From the NCBI GenBank assembly GCA_949288805.1, contig CASELL010000006.1, positions 27,253 to 91,252 of the forward strand: DNA of 64,000 bases. The letters run 5' to 3'. Origin of the DNA: an uncultured Alphaproteobacteria bacterium. Its GTDB lineage: Bacteria; Pseudomonadota; Alphaproteobacteria; Rickettsiales; UBA1997. The notes under the pieces were generated by a model. The model was not told the origin of the DNA and did not search any database. It was given only the letters and a program-made list of their open reading frames with translations. A program made the translations under genes and the position numbers. Positions 16,427 through 26,520 of the stretch are shown one piece after another. How positions within the stretch are numbered: the first letter of the stretch is position 1; every line of letters begins with the position of its first letter.

Positions 16427-17226
16427 TATTTTATAAGGTTATTAATAAAACTGTCTAATTCTTTTTTTGAGTTAAACCTAAATGAAATAGATTTGTTAGA
16501 TATTTTACAATTAAAACCTTTTTGTTTTAAAGTATTTATTCTTTCATCTTCTTTCTTTGTTTGTTTTTTCTGAAAATTCCTTTCTTTTTTTATTAGTTTT
16601 TCAACATCTCTAACACTTAGTTTATTATCTACTATATGATCTATAATGTCTTCGATAAAATTACAGTTTATTAGAGCTCTAGCGTGTCCCATTTCTATAT
16701 TACCATTAATTAAATGGCTTAAAACAACATCTGGCAAATTTAATAATCTTATAATATTTGTTATATGACTTCTACTTTTTCCAACTTTATCTGCTATATT
16801 TTGATGAGTATAATTGTAATTCTCCATTAGAGTTTTATAAGCGTATGCTTCCTCTACTGCATTTAAATTTTCTCTTTGTATATTTTCTATTATACTTAGA
16901 TTAAAGGATTCTTCATCATTAAAATCTTTAATTATAGCAGGTATAGTTTTTAAACCAGCAATTTTTGAAGCTCTATATCTTCTTTCTCCGGCTATTATTT
17001 GATATTTATTGTTATTTAATTTTCTAACCAATATTGGTTGTAGAACTCCATATTTTTTTATTGAATTGGCCAACTCATCTAATTCTTCTTTTTTAAAATT
17101 TTTTCTTGGTTGGTCTTTATTTATTACTATGTCTTCAATATTAAGTTCATTTTTTACATTTTCTAATATTGAAAACTTTTTATCTCCTAGAAGAGAAGAT
17201 AATCCTTTACCTATTTTATCACTCAT
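16426..17226 (-). CDS. parB: Chromosome partitioning protein ParB
   Basis: ParB is a CTP-dependent clamp that loads at parS and spreads to organise the origin region. The 266-residue protein shows the N-terminal QPRKNF box, the CTP-binding GERRYRASKIAG (about residues 77-88) and ENIQRENLN. A helix-turn-helix (HQNIADKVGKSRSHITNIIRL) reads parS, and a short C-terminal dimerisation domain follows. It overlaps parA as ATGA. Sites matching parS lie at 17977 and 18048, confirming a chromosomal-type system. Confidence 0.96.
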   Translation of the reverse strand: MSDKIGKGLSSLLGDKKFSILENVKNELNIEDIVINKDQPRKNFKKEELDELANSIKKYGVLQPILVRKLNNNKYQIIAGERRYRASKIAGLKTIPAIIKDFNDEESFNLSIIENIQRENLNAVEEAYAYKTLMENYNYTHQNIADKVGKSRSHITNIIRLLNLPDVVLSHLINGNIEMGHARALINCNFIEDIIDHIVDNKLSVRDVEKLIKKERNFQKKQTKKEDERINTLKQKGFNCKISNKSISFRFNSKKELDSFINNLIK

Positions 17227-17993
17227 AATTTTTTAATTATTTCTTTTGTTAAATTTATATAAGCAATAGAACCAGAACAATTTTGATCATAAATTATTGC
17301 TGGTACACCAAAAGATGTAGATTCAGTTAATTTTACATTTCTTGGTATAATTGTGTTAAAAACAAAATCACCAAGACAACTTCTAACATCGTTTTCAATT
17401 TGAGTTGTTATTTTATTTCTTTTATCGTACATTGTGAATAAAACACCAAGAATACTTAGTTTACTATTAAAATTTGTTTTTATTCTGTCTAATGTTTCTA
17501 ATAAATAACTTATTCCCTCCAAGGAAAAAAATTCGCATTGCATAGGGATCAAGACTTTATCTGATGCACTTAAAGCATTAATTGTTAAAAAACCAAGAGA
17601 TGGTGGACAGTCTATGATTATGTAATCATACTCTTCAGATATATTATCAAGTTTATTTTTTAAAAAAAATTCTCTATCTTTTTGTGTAAATATATCCGTT
17701 TCAAAAGCTGATAAATCTATATTTGATGGTATTATATCAAGATTATCTACTTTTGTTTTTATAATATAATCTTTTATGTTTTTGTTTTTTTCAATTAATA
17801 GATTATATATACTTTTTTCTTGATTTCTATATCCAAGCCCAGAACTTAAATTTGATTGTGGATCGAAATCTATTAGCAGTGTTTTCTTTTTTGTTACAGC
17901 TAAACAAGTTGCTACATTTAAAGAGGTTGTTGTTTTTCCAACTCCTCCTTTTTGGTTTACAACAGATATTATTATTTGTTTCATGTGAAACAT
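17223..17993 (-). CDS. parA: Chromosome partitioning ATPase ParA (Soj family)
   Basis: The 256-residue Walker ATPase has the deviant P-loop KGGVGKTTTSLN (about residues 14-25), DFDPQSNLSSGLG, and YIIIDCPPSLGFLT. It binds DNA non-specifically with ATP and moves ParB-parS complexes. Start is at 17993 (MFHMKQIIISV) or the second Met at 17984; a parS site covers both. It is short, without an N-terminal HTH, as in chromosomal type Ia/Soj proteins. First gene of the par operon, 45 bases downstream of ligA on the same strand. Confidence 0.96.
   Translation of the reverse strand: MFHMKQIIISVVNQKGGVGKTTTSLNVATCLAVTKKKTLLIDFDPQSNLSSGLGYRNQEKSIYNLLIEKNKNIKDYIIKTKVDNLDIIPSNIDLSAFETDIFTQKDREFFLKNKLDNISEEYDYIIIDCPPSLGFLTINALSASDKVLIPMQCEFFSLEGISYLLETLDRIKTNFNSKLSILGVLFTMYDKRNKITTQIENDVRSCLGDFVFNTIIPRNVKLTESTSFGVPAIIYDQNCSGSIAYINLTKEIIKKL
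17977..17992. promoter_or_regulatory. parS site inside the parA start
   Basis: TGTTTCATGTGAAACA differs from the consensus parS TGTTTCACGTGAAACA by one central base. It spans the first codons of parA. Confidence 0.85.
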
Positions 17994-18038
17994 TGATTGT
18001 TTTTTTATTATAATAAATATTATTTTTTTTATTTCAAG

Positions 18039-20195
<2,157 letters not shown>

Positions 20196-20233
20196 CTAAA
20201 AGAATAATATTTATATTTTTTTTAAAAACAATA

Positions 20234-20261
20234 TTGACAATTAAAAAATATATTTTATAAT
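20234..20261 (+). promoter_or_regulatory. Promoter of tRNA-Ala
   Basis: Consensus TTGACA (20234-20239), 16-base spacer, consensus TATAAT (20256-20261), ten bases before the tRNA. This is the best sigma-70 match in the window. Confidence 0.85.
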
Positions 20262-20270
20262 TTAGCATGT

Positions 20271-20347
20271 GGGGACATAGCTCAGTTGGCTAGAGCATCT
20301 GCTTTGCACGCAGAGGGTCGTGGGTTCGAATCCCATTGTCTCCACCA
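20271..20347 (+). tRNA. tRNA-Ala (anticodon TGC)
   Basis: Acceptor GGGGACA/TGTCTCC with ACCA encoded, D-stem GCTC/GAGC, anticodon loop TTTGCAC (UGC), T-loop TTCGAAT. It is a stand-alone gene here, not within an rRNA spacer. 77 bases. Confidence 0.96.
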
Positions 20348-20408
20348 TTCTTATATCTTTTTTATTATTTATGATTTTATAATTTTACTGATAGTTTTTT
20401 AATTTATT

Positions 20409-20440
20409 ATTAAAAACTATTTATCAAAATAGTTTTTAAT
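20409..20440. terminator. Probable shared hairpin between tRNA-Ala and trpB
   Basis: A 12-bp AT-rich inverted repeat ATTAAAAACTAT / ATAGTTTTTAAT with an 8-base loop lies 13 bases past the trpB stop and 61 past tRNA-Ala. It can terminate either, but it has few G-C pairs and only a broken T-run. Confidence 0.45.
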
Positions 20441-20453
20441 ATTTATTTTTTAA

Positions 20454-21668
20454 TTATTTATTATTATTTAATATTCTTTCACAATCTTTATCTCCCCTAC
20501 CCGATAAAGTTATTACTATTATATCTTCCTTTGTTGTTTTATTAATAATTTTTGGCAAAACAGCTATTGCGTGAGCACTTTCTATTGCTGGAATAATTCC
20601 TTCTAATTTAGATAATAAATAAAAAGCCTCAATTGCCTCTTTATCATCTATAACAATAGCACTTATCCTATTAATGCTTTTTAAGTAAGCTAATTCTGGA
20701 CCAACACCTGGGTAATCAAGCCCAGCAGATATACTATATGCTTCTGCAACATTGCCTTTATCATCTTTTAAAACATAACTCTTAAAGCCATGTAATATTT
20801 CTTTTTCTCCTTTTGTTAAAGTACAAGCAGTTTCTTTAGAATCTTTACCTTTACCACCCGCTTCTGCTCCTATAATGTTAACCTCTTTGTCTCCAATAAA
20901 ACTATAAAAAGTTCCAATTGAATTACTACCACCACCTATACAAGCAACTAGATAATTTGGTAATCTATTTTCTTTTTCTATTATTTGTTCTTTTATTTCG
21001 TTACCTATGATTGATTGAAAGAATCTAACAATTTCAGGATACGGAGCTGGCCCAACTGCTGATCCTATTAAATAATAAATATCTTCAACGTTGTTTGAAT
21101 AAACTTTTAAGGCTTCATCTACTGCTTCTTTTAATGTTTTTGTTCCGTTTTCTACACTTATAACTTTTGCTCCTAAAAGTTCCATTTTTCTAACATTACT
21201 AATTTGTCTTTCTATATCAACTGCTCCCATGTATATTTCGCAAGGCATATTAAGTAAAGCACAAGCTGTTGCTGTTGCTACACCGTGCTGCCCTGCTCCT
21301 GTTTCTGCTATTACTTTTTTCTTACCTATTTTTTTTGCTAAAAATATTTGTCCTAACGCATTGTTTATTTTATGTGCCCCTGTATGGTTTAAGTCTTCCC
21401 TTTTTAAATAGATTTTAGCTTTACCATAATATTCTGTCAGTCTTTTAGCAAAATATAAAGGTGTTTTTCTACCTACATAATCAACCATTAAAGAATATAA
21501 TTCATTTAAAAAATTATCGTCATTTTGTAATTCTTTAAACTTAATATATATATTTTCTAGATCTTTTTTAATTATATCTGGAACAAATTGACCACCAAAT
21601 TCTCCAAACATACCGTTTTTATCAACAGAATATAAATAATTATTTTTATCAAAGTAATTTTTTTTCAT
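20454..21668 (-). CDS. trpB: Tryptophan synthase beta chain
   Basis: TrpB condenses indole with serine using pyridoxal phosphate. With the start at 21668 (MKKNYFDKNN, preceded by AGGTAT) it has 404 residues. Visible motifs are FGEFGGQFVP, the PLP Lys in HTGAHKINNALGQ (about residue 92), GAGQHGVATATA, the phosphate loop GGGSNS and the catalytic Glu region. It is a TrpB1-type sequence. There is no trpA beside it: it stands alone facing coaX across a repeat-rich leader. It may use scavenged indole or have trpA elsewhere. An upstream in-frame Met at 21719 is less likely. Confidence 0.93.
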   Translation of the reverse strand: MKKNYFDKNNYLYSVDKNGMFGEFGGQFVPDIIKKDLENIYIKFKELQNDDNFLNELYSLMVDYVGRKTPLYFAKRLTEYYGKAKIYLKREDLNHTGAHKINNALGQIFLAKKIGKKKVIAETGAGQHGVATATACALLNMPCEIYMGAVDIERQISNVRKMELLGAKVISVENGTKTLKEAVDEALKVYSNNVEDIYYLIGSAVGPAPYPEIVRFFQSIIGNEIKEQIIEKENRLPNYLVACIGGGSNSIGTFYSFIGDKEVNIIGAEAGGKGKDSKETACTLTKGEKEILHGFKSYVLKDDKGNVAEAYSISAGLDYPGVGPELAYLKSINRISAIVIDDKEAIEAFYLLSKLEGIIPAIESAHAIAVLPKIINKTTKEDIIVITLSGRGDKDCERILNNNK

Positions 21669-21984
21669 ATAAATACCTATTATTAAATTAATAATAGCCA
21701 TGTTTTGTAATAAAAACAATAATATGAAATAATATGAGATTATATTAAGATAATATCAACAATAAATATTACAAAACAAGGCATAATAAAACATATTAAT
21801 ACTTGGTTGTATTAACACCAACACCATAATTTAGTTAATATGTTTTTATGTAAGTTCATAATATAAATTATTGATTTACTCAATAATTGTATAATAAAAA
21901 AATTAAATTACAAGTGAAATTATAGCTCTTGATTTTAAATAAATTAATTTATATAATTGTTGTGTTAAAATATTATTTTAAGTT
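21669..21984. repeat. Divergent trpB/coaX intergenic region with nested inverted repeats
   Basis: No gene is seen. Four repeats are visible: CTATTATT / AATAATAG (21677-21697) at the trpB ribosome site; TGTTTTGTAATA (21701-21712) with TATTACAAAACA (21767-21778); AAACATATTAA (21789-21799) with TTAATATGTTT (21835-21845); and, inside the last, TTAATAC / GTATTAA (21796-21815). They could be operators or leader hairpins of trpB. A coaX promoter sits at the right edge. Confidence 0.5.
21929..21957 (+). promoter_or_regulatory. Promoter of coaX
   Basis: TTGATT (21929-21934), 17-base spacer, TATAAT (21952-21957), 27 bases upstream of the coaX ATG. The -35 context CTTGATTTTAAA matches the tRNA promoters. 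Confidence 0.65.
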
Positions 21985-22737
21985 ATGTTTTTAATTTTTG
22001 AAACTGGTAATACTAGCACTACAATAGTTGTTAGAGATGATAAAGAAACAAAATTTTTTTATAAAGTTCTTGATACACAAATTAGTAATGATAATGATTT
22101 TGATAGTGTAATCAATAATTTATTATCAATTAATAATATTGATATTAAGGATATTAAAAAAGTTTTAATATCATCAGTTGTTAGAAGAGCTAAAGAAATG
22201 GAAATTAATTTTTGTAAAAAAAACAATTTAGAATTTTTTGATATATCAGATGATAATATAAAACTAAATTTTACAAAAAGAAAGGGCATGGGAGCTGATC
22301 TTATAGCTGATACATTTAATGCTATAGATTTATATAAACAAGATGTAATTGTTATTGATATGGGAACTGCTACAACTTTTACAACTGTAGAAAAGGATCT
22401 AGTAGGAGCAACATTTATTGCTGGTTTTAAAACTATTTTAGACGCTTTATCTAATAATTGTGATTTATTACCTAATTTTGAATTTAAAGAACCTACAAGT
22501 GTGTTAGGCAATACAACAATTGATGCTATGAATGCTGGTGTTTATTTTGGTTATATTGGTATTATTAATAATATAATAAAAAGAATAGAGAAAGAATTAA
22601 ATAAAAAAATGAAAATTGTTTTAACTGGTGGTTATTCTAAATTAATAGTAGGCAAGTTAGATTTTGATGTTAAATATATACAAGATTTAACTGTTGAAGG
22701 TATCTATAAAATATATAAATATAATAATGAAGTTTGA
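21985..22737 (+). CDS. coaX: Type III pantothenate kinase (CoaX), variant motifs
   Basis: CoaX phosphorylates pantothenate, the first step of coenzyme A synthesis. The 250-residue ASKHA-fold protein has the phosphate motif FETGNTST (usually DxGNT), MGADLIADTFNA (usually GADRxxN) and VIDMGTATTF. The catalytic Asp of GAD is kept, but the Arg that follows it, which contacts pantothenate, is Leu, and the first Asp is Glu. The stop overlaps lolC by 11 bases. The family assignment is sound; full activity is less certain. Confidence 0.85.
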   Translation: MFLIFETGNTSTTIVVRDDKETKFFYKVLDTQISNDNDFDSVINNLLSINNIDIKDIKKVLISSVVRRAKEMEINFCKKNNLEFFDISDDNIKLNFTKRKGMGADLIADTFNAIDLYKQDVIVIDMGTATTFTTVEKDLVGATFIAGFKTILDALSNNCDLLPNFEFKEPTSVLGNTTIDAMNAGVYFGYIGIINNIIKRIEKELNKKMKIVLTGGYSKLIVGKLDFDVKYIQDLTVEGIYKIYKYNNEV

Positions 22738-23977
22738 ATTTTTAGTTGCTTTTAGATATTTAAAATCGAAAAGAAGAGAAAAGTTTATATCTATAACTGC
22801 TATTTTTTCTTTTATAGGTATAATGTTAGGTGTAGCAACATTAATTGTTGTTATGTCTGTAATGAATGGTTTTAGGGAGGAATTTGTTAGTAAGATAATA
22901 GGTTTAAATTCGCATATTACTATTTTTCCAGAAGATTATAGTAGAAGCCAATATGTTGATATAATTGATTCGATAAAAAGTGTTGACAATGTTAATTTTA
23001 TCAATCCAATTGTAGAAAAACAAGTAATGTTTATAGGAAACGACAACACATCTTTAGGTGGACTTGTTAGAGGAATAAATATTGAAGATTTAAAAAACAA
23101 AAAAGATATTTATAATAGCATAGAAGAAAAGGAATTAAAAGATTTTAATAATTCTTCTTTAATTATAATTGGTAATCAATTAGCTTTAACTTTAAAGCTC
23201 AATATTGGTGATACTGTAAAAGTTATTGCTCCAGAATTTAATAATACTATAATAGGTTCTGTTCCAAGAATTAAAACATATACTGTTGGTGCTATTTTTT
23301 CTAGTGGAATGTATGAATATGATTCTATGATAGCTTTTATACCTCTATATTTTGCACAAAAACAATTTAATCTTAATAATTCTATAACTGGCATAGAAAT
23401 TTTTTTAAAAAATCCAAATATAGCTCAACAATCATTAAGTCAAATTAGCAATATTTTAGATAAAAACGACATTAGCTTTTCAATTATTGATTGGAAAGGA
23501 GCTAATTCTAGCTTAATATCTGCTTTAAATATCGAAAGGAATGTTATGTTTTTAATATTAACTTTAATAATTATTATAGCTGCATTTAATATAATATCTA
23601 GTTTAATAATGTTAGTTATGGACAAAAATAAACAAATAGCTGTTTTAAAAACAATAGGGGCTAGTAGTAATAGTATAATGTCTATATTTATTATATGTGG
23701 AACTTTTATAGGTATTATTGGAACAACATTGGGAGCTATTATTGGTGTTTTATTTGCTAATAATATAGAGAATATAAGAATATTTTTAGAAAAAACTTTT
23801 AATTTAGATCTTTTTAATCCAACAATATATTTTTTATCTCAGTTGCCATCAAAAGTTTATTTATCCAATGTTATTTTGATTATTTCTTTATCAGTTATTT
23901 TATCTTTTCTTGCTACAATTTACCCAGCTTATAAAGCAAGCAAAACAGATCCTGTTGAAATATTAAGATATGAATAA
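22727..23977 (+). CDS. lolC: Lipoprotein-releasing ABC transporter permease LolC/LolE
   Basis: This FtsX-fold permease extracts outer-membrane lipoproteins for LolA. I start at 22727 (MKFEFLVAFRYLKSKRREKF), inside the end of coaX, because this is the conserved LolC/E beginning. The roughly 416 residues have four membrane segments (about 22-45, 270-300, 315-340 and 375-400), a large periplasmic MacB-like domain after the first, and a terminal YPAYKASKTDPVEILRYE signature. The ATPase gene lolD, normally next, is absent here; a hydrolase gene follows instead. A single LolC/E may act as a homodimer (LolF-like). Confidence 0.92.
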   Translation: MKFEFLVAFRYLKSKRREKFISITAIFSFIGIMLGVATLIVVMSVMNGFREEFVSKIIGLNSHITIFPEDYSRSQYVDIIDSIKSVDNVNFINPIVEKQVMFIGNDNTSLGGLVRGINIEDLKNKKDIYNSIEEKELKDFNNSSLIIIGNQLALTLKLNIGDTVKVIAPEFNNTIIGSVPRIKTYTVGAIFSSGMYEYDSMIAFIPLYFAQKQFNLNNSITGIEIFLKNPNIAQQSLSQISNILDKNDISFSIIDWKGANSSLISALNIERNVMFLILTLIIIIAAFNIISSLIMLVMDKNKQIAVLKTIGASSNSIMSIFIICGTFIGIIGTTLGAIIGVLFANNIENIRIFLEKTFNLDLFNPTIYFLSQLPSKVYLSNVILIISLSVILSFLATIYPAYKASKTDPVEILRYE

Positions 23978-24566
23978 TATGTTTGATAAAGAGATTAAAA
24001 AGGTATATTCTAATACAGAGATTGAATATGGTGTTGTTATTGGAAATAACAATGTTCTTTTTATAAAAGCGGGCCAAAATGGTTCTAAATATGGTTATAA
24101 TAATAAATATTTACAAATAGCTAGTAGAATAAACAAAAAATATGGTTATAGTGTTGTATGTTCTTCAAATCCATTTAATGGAACAAATCCATTAGATGTA
24201 GATTTAACTGTTATAAAAGAATTAATTCCATATGAAATAGAAAAAATATACTATATGGGACACTCTAATGGCGCTCTTATAGGAGCTAGATGGGGCGGAG
24301 AATATTCTTTAATTAAAAGAATGTTGTTAGTTAATCCACCATTTTTTAATTGGCATAAAACAGAAGCTGGGCTTTCAAAGTTTTGTGGTGAAAAAGCAAT
24401 ATTTGTTTTTGGTGAAAAAGATCCATCTTTTTCTAGTGTTTGTTTTATTAATTTTGAACAACAAGACAATCTATCTTTAATTACATATATTGGAGCAGAT
24501 CATAATTTTACCAATAAACTAGAAGATTTTATTGAATTGCCTGAAAGGTATTTGTTTGATAAATAA
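23970..24566 (+). CDS. Small alpha/beta-hydrolase fold protein
   Basis: The product of 195-198 residues (start 23970 or the second Met at 23979, inside the lolC end) has a nucleophile elbow GHSNGA (Ser near residue 98). A plausible Asp lies in FGEKDPSF and a His in GADHNF, giving the expected order Ser-Asp-His. It lacks a lid domain. No signal peptide is seen, so it is probably cytoplasmic. Substrate is unknown. Overlap with lolC implies co-expression but not a shared function. Ends 13 bases before the opposing tRNA-Lys. Confidence 0.7.
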   Translation: MNNMFDKEIKKVYSNTEIEYGVVIGNNNVLFIKAGQNGSKYGYNNKYLQIASRINKKYGYSVVCSSNPFNGTNPLDVDLTVIKELIPYEIEKIYYMGHSNGALIGARWGGEYSLIKRMLLVNPPFFNWHKTEAGLSKFCGEKAIFVFGEKDPSFSSVCFINFEQQDNLSLITYIGADHNFTNKLEDFIELPERYLFDK

Positions 24567-24579
24567 TTTATTGATTATT

Positions 24580-24655
24580 TGGTGGGCTCGGGGGGATTCG
24601 AACCCCCGACCAATTGATTAAGAGTCAAGTGCTCTACCAGCTGAGCTACGAGCCC
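24580..24655 (-). tRNA. tRNA-Lys (anticodon CTT)
   Basis: Minus-strand cloverleaf: acceptor GGGCTCG/CGAGCCC with ACCA encoded, D-stem GCTC/GAGC, anticodon loop CTCTTAA (CUU), T-arm GGGGG/CCCCC. It reads AAG; a UUU isoacceptor for the far commoner AAA must be elsewhere. Confidence 0.95.
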
Positions 24656-24665
24656 ATACGATTTT

Positions 24666-24693
24666 ATTTTATAATATTTATTTTTAAAATCAA
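24666..24693 (-). promoter_or_regulatory. Promoter of tRNA-Lys
   Basis: On the minus strand TTGATT (24688-24693), 16-base spacer, TAAAAT (24666-24671). The context GCTTGATTTTAAAA matches the other tRNA promoters. Confidence 0.6.
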
Positions 24694-24858
24694 GCAAAAT
24701 GTATTAGCAATACTACAATATTCAATAAAGTAAGAATAATACATAGTTTTTTGCCAATATCGATAAATTATCAACATATAAACGCTTTAAAGTTTTATAA
24801 ATGTTTCGTTTGATTAATTAAATATTGATTTTTTAAAAAAAATATTCTATAACTAATT

Positions 24859-25329
24859 ATGTTTTTACTAATAATAATGGAAAAATATATGACAAACAGA
24901 GATGTTTCTCTTCTTGCTTTTAGAATATTTAATATAGAAGAAATGAGAATTTTTTCTGAAGATACTATGGTATTTAATGAAGAAACTGGAAAATTTTTAA
25001 ATTTAAAAGAATATATTTATGAAGGAGTTAGAAACAACAAGTTTAAATCAATACGAGGCCTATTGAACGAGATATTTAAATATATTCCAGAAGAATCCGT
25101 TTCTTTTGAAGACGGTCAATGTTTTAATCCTCGAGACATTTGCTGTGATGAGGCAAATAAAATTATACAAGAAAGAAACCGCCGAATGCAAGCAATGTAT
25201 GTAAGAGGTGTTATTGCGTTAGAAGACTTAAATTTGCTTAGTTTGGAACAAAACCAACAACAGGGTCAAACAGTTATTCCTCCAAGACCTAATGCTCCAA
25301 GTGTTGCTCCACTTCCTGTTTGGTGGTAG
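24859..25329 (+). CDS. Hypothetical protein upstream of the ribosomal operon
   Basis: A 156-codon frame (possible starts also at codons 7 and 11, MEKYM/MTNRDVS) with no recognised family. The N-terminal 80 residues are mixed helix-like. A central CFNPRDICCDEANKI stretch holds three Cys, then comes a basic helix QERNRRMQAMYVRG, and a Gln/Pro-rich tail ends APLPVWW. Several Arg codons are CGA or CGC whereas neighbours use almost only AGA, hinting at a different origin. A strong hairpin follows at 25373. Probably monocistronic. Confidence 0.6.
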   Translation: MFLLIIMEKYMTNRDVSLLAFRIFNIEEMRIFSEDTMVFNEETGKFLNLKEYIYEGVRNNKFKSIRGLLNEIFKYIPEESVSFEDGQCFNPRDICCDEANKIIQERNRRMQAMYVRGVIALEDLNLLSLEQNQQQGQTVIPPRPNAPSVAPLPVWW

Positions 25330-25372
25330 TTTTTATGTAAAATATATTTATGTTTTATAAAATATTTTTGAT

Positions 25373-25405
25373 TAAGTTATCAATATGGTCAATATTGATA
25401 ACTTA
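25373..25405. terminator. Perfect 14-bp hairpin before the S10 promoter
   Basis: TAAGTTATCAATAT and its exact complement ATATTGATAACTTA flank the 5-base loop GGTCA. It follows the unknown gene and precedes the rpsJ promoter by 30 bases. There is no clean T-run, so it may be a terminator or a protein-binding palindrome. Confidence 0.55.
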
Positions 25406-25435
25406 TTTATTGTGAATAATATCATTAATTTTTTG

Positions 25436-25463
25436 TTGACTTAAAAAAATATTGTTTTATAAT
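25436..25463 (+). promoter_or_regulatory. Main promoter of the S10-spc-alpha operon
   Basis: TTGACT (25436-25441), 16-base spacer, consensus TATAAT (25458-25463). It leaves an untranslated leader of roughly 95 bases before rpsJ, containing GTTCA/TGAAC (25483-25498 area). The leader could host ribosomal-protein feedback, but no L4 site is recognisable. Confidence 0.8.
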
Positions 25464-25564
25464 TATGCTGTCTTAATAGTGATGTTCATTTAATTGAACC
25501 TCTCATTTCGATGTTTTATGTAGGTTTTTCCTATGTTTTATAAATATTATATTAAGAAGAAACA

Positions 25565-25873
25565 ATGAAAGAAAAAGAAGGAATTAGAATTGTTTTGAAA
25601 GCATTTGATACAAACATATTAAATCAAGCAGTTCAAGAAATAGTTGGAACAGTTAAAAGAACTGGGGCTACTGTTGTTGGTCCTATTCCTCTTCCTACTA
25701 ATACAAAAAAATTCACTGTTATTAAATCTCCACATATTTATAAGAGAAGTATGGAACAATATGAAATTAGATCTTTAAAAAGATTACTAATAATTATTCC
25801 TACTCCACAAACAGTTGAAGCTTTAATGAAATTAAACTTATCAGCTGGTGTAAATATAAAAATTTCGAGGTAA
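25565..25873 (+). CDS. rpsJ: 30S ribosomal protein S10 (NusE)
   Basis: S10 belongs to the 30S head and, as NusE, also joins NusB in antitermination. The 102-residue protein has the expected [14 protein letters not shown] loop region and the [15 protein letters not shown] segment. GAAGAAAC precedes the ATG. It is the first gene of a long co-directional operon running to rplS, led by the promoter at 25436. In many proteobacteria tuf lies just upstream; here tuf is 16 kb downstream. Confidence 0.98.
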   Translation: MKEKEGIRIVLKAFDTNILNQAVQEIVGTVKRTGATVVGPIPLPTNTKKFTVIKSPHIYKRSMEQYEIRSLKRLLIIIPTPQTVEALMKLNLSAGVNIKISR

Positions 25874-25879
25874 TGAATA

Positions 25880-26509
25880 ATGGTTGCTATAGTTGGAAAA
25901 AAGTTAGGCATGAGTAGATTGTACCTAGATAATGGTTCGGTTGTGCCTGTGACTTTAATTAAAATATATGATAGTTTGGTTAGTAATTTTAAGAATTACG
26001 AAGATAAAGACTTTAATCATATTTCTTTATCATATGGTAAAGATAAAAAAACAGAAAAAAAAATTAATAAATCTGTTTTAGGTTTTTATAAAAAGAATAA
26101 TTTAGAACCTTACAATAATATAAAAACCTTTAAAGTGAATAAAGAAGAAATATTCAACATAGGAGATATTTTAGATTATACTCAGTTTAAAGAAGGTGAT
26201 GTTGTAAGTGTTACCGGTATTTCAAAAGGTAAAGGATATGCCGGTGTTATGAAAAGACATAATTTTGCTGGTTTAGAAGCAGCACATGGTGTTTCAATTT
26301 CACACAGATCTCTTGGTAGTACTGGTAATAGAAGAAGAGAAGGAAAGGTAAAAAAAGGTAAAAAAATGGCTGGACATATGGGATCAGATAAAGTTACAGT
26401 GAAAAATTTACAAGTAGTTAAAATAGAGTCAGAAGACGGTGTAATTTGTGTTAAAGGTGCAGTTCCTGGTTCTAAAGGTTCCGATCTTGTTATTAAGGTT
26501 TTAAATTAA
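25880..26509 (+). CDS. rplC: 50S ribosomal protein L3
   Basis: L3 binds 23S rRNA near the peptidyl-transferase centre and is an early assembly protein. The 209-residue product has MVAIVGKKLGMSRLYLDNG at the N-terminus, GISKGKGYAGVMKRHNF and the SHRSLGSTGN extension. The Gln that PrmB methylates in E. coli (GQ before xQTPG) is not conserved: the stretch reads GNRRREGK. Six-base gap after rpsJ. Confidence 0.97.
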   Translation: MVAIVGKKLGMSRLYLDNGSVVPVTLIKIYDSLVSNFKNYEDKDFNHISLSYGKDKKTEKKINKSVLGFYKKNNLEPYNNIKTFKVNKEEIFNIGDILDYTQFKEGDVVSVTGISKGKGYAGVMKRHNFAGLEAAHGVSISHRSLGSTGNRRREGKVKKGKKMAGHMGSDKVTVKNLQVVKIESEDGVICVKGAVPGSKGSDLVIKVLN

Positions 26510-26520
26510 GAGGTTAGATT

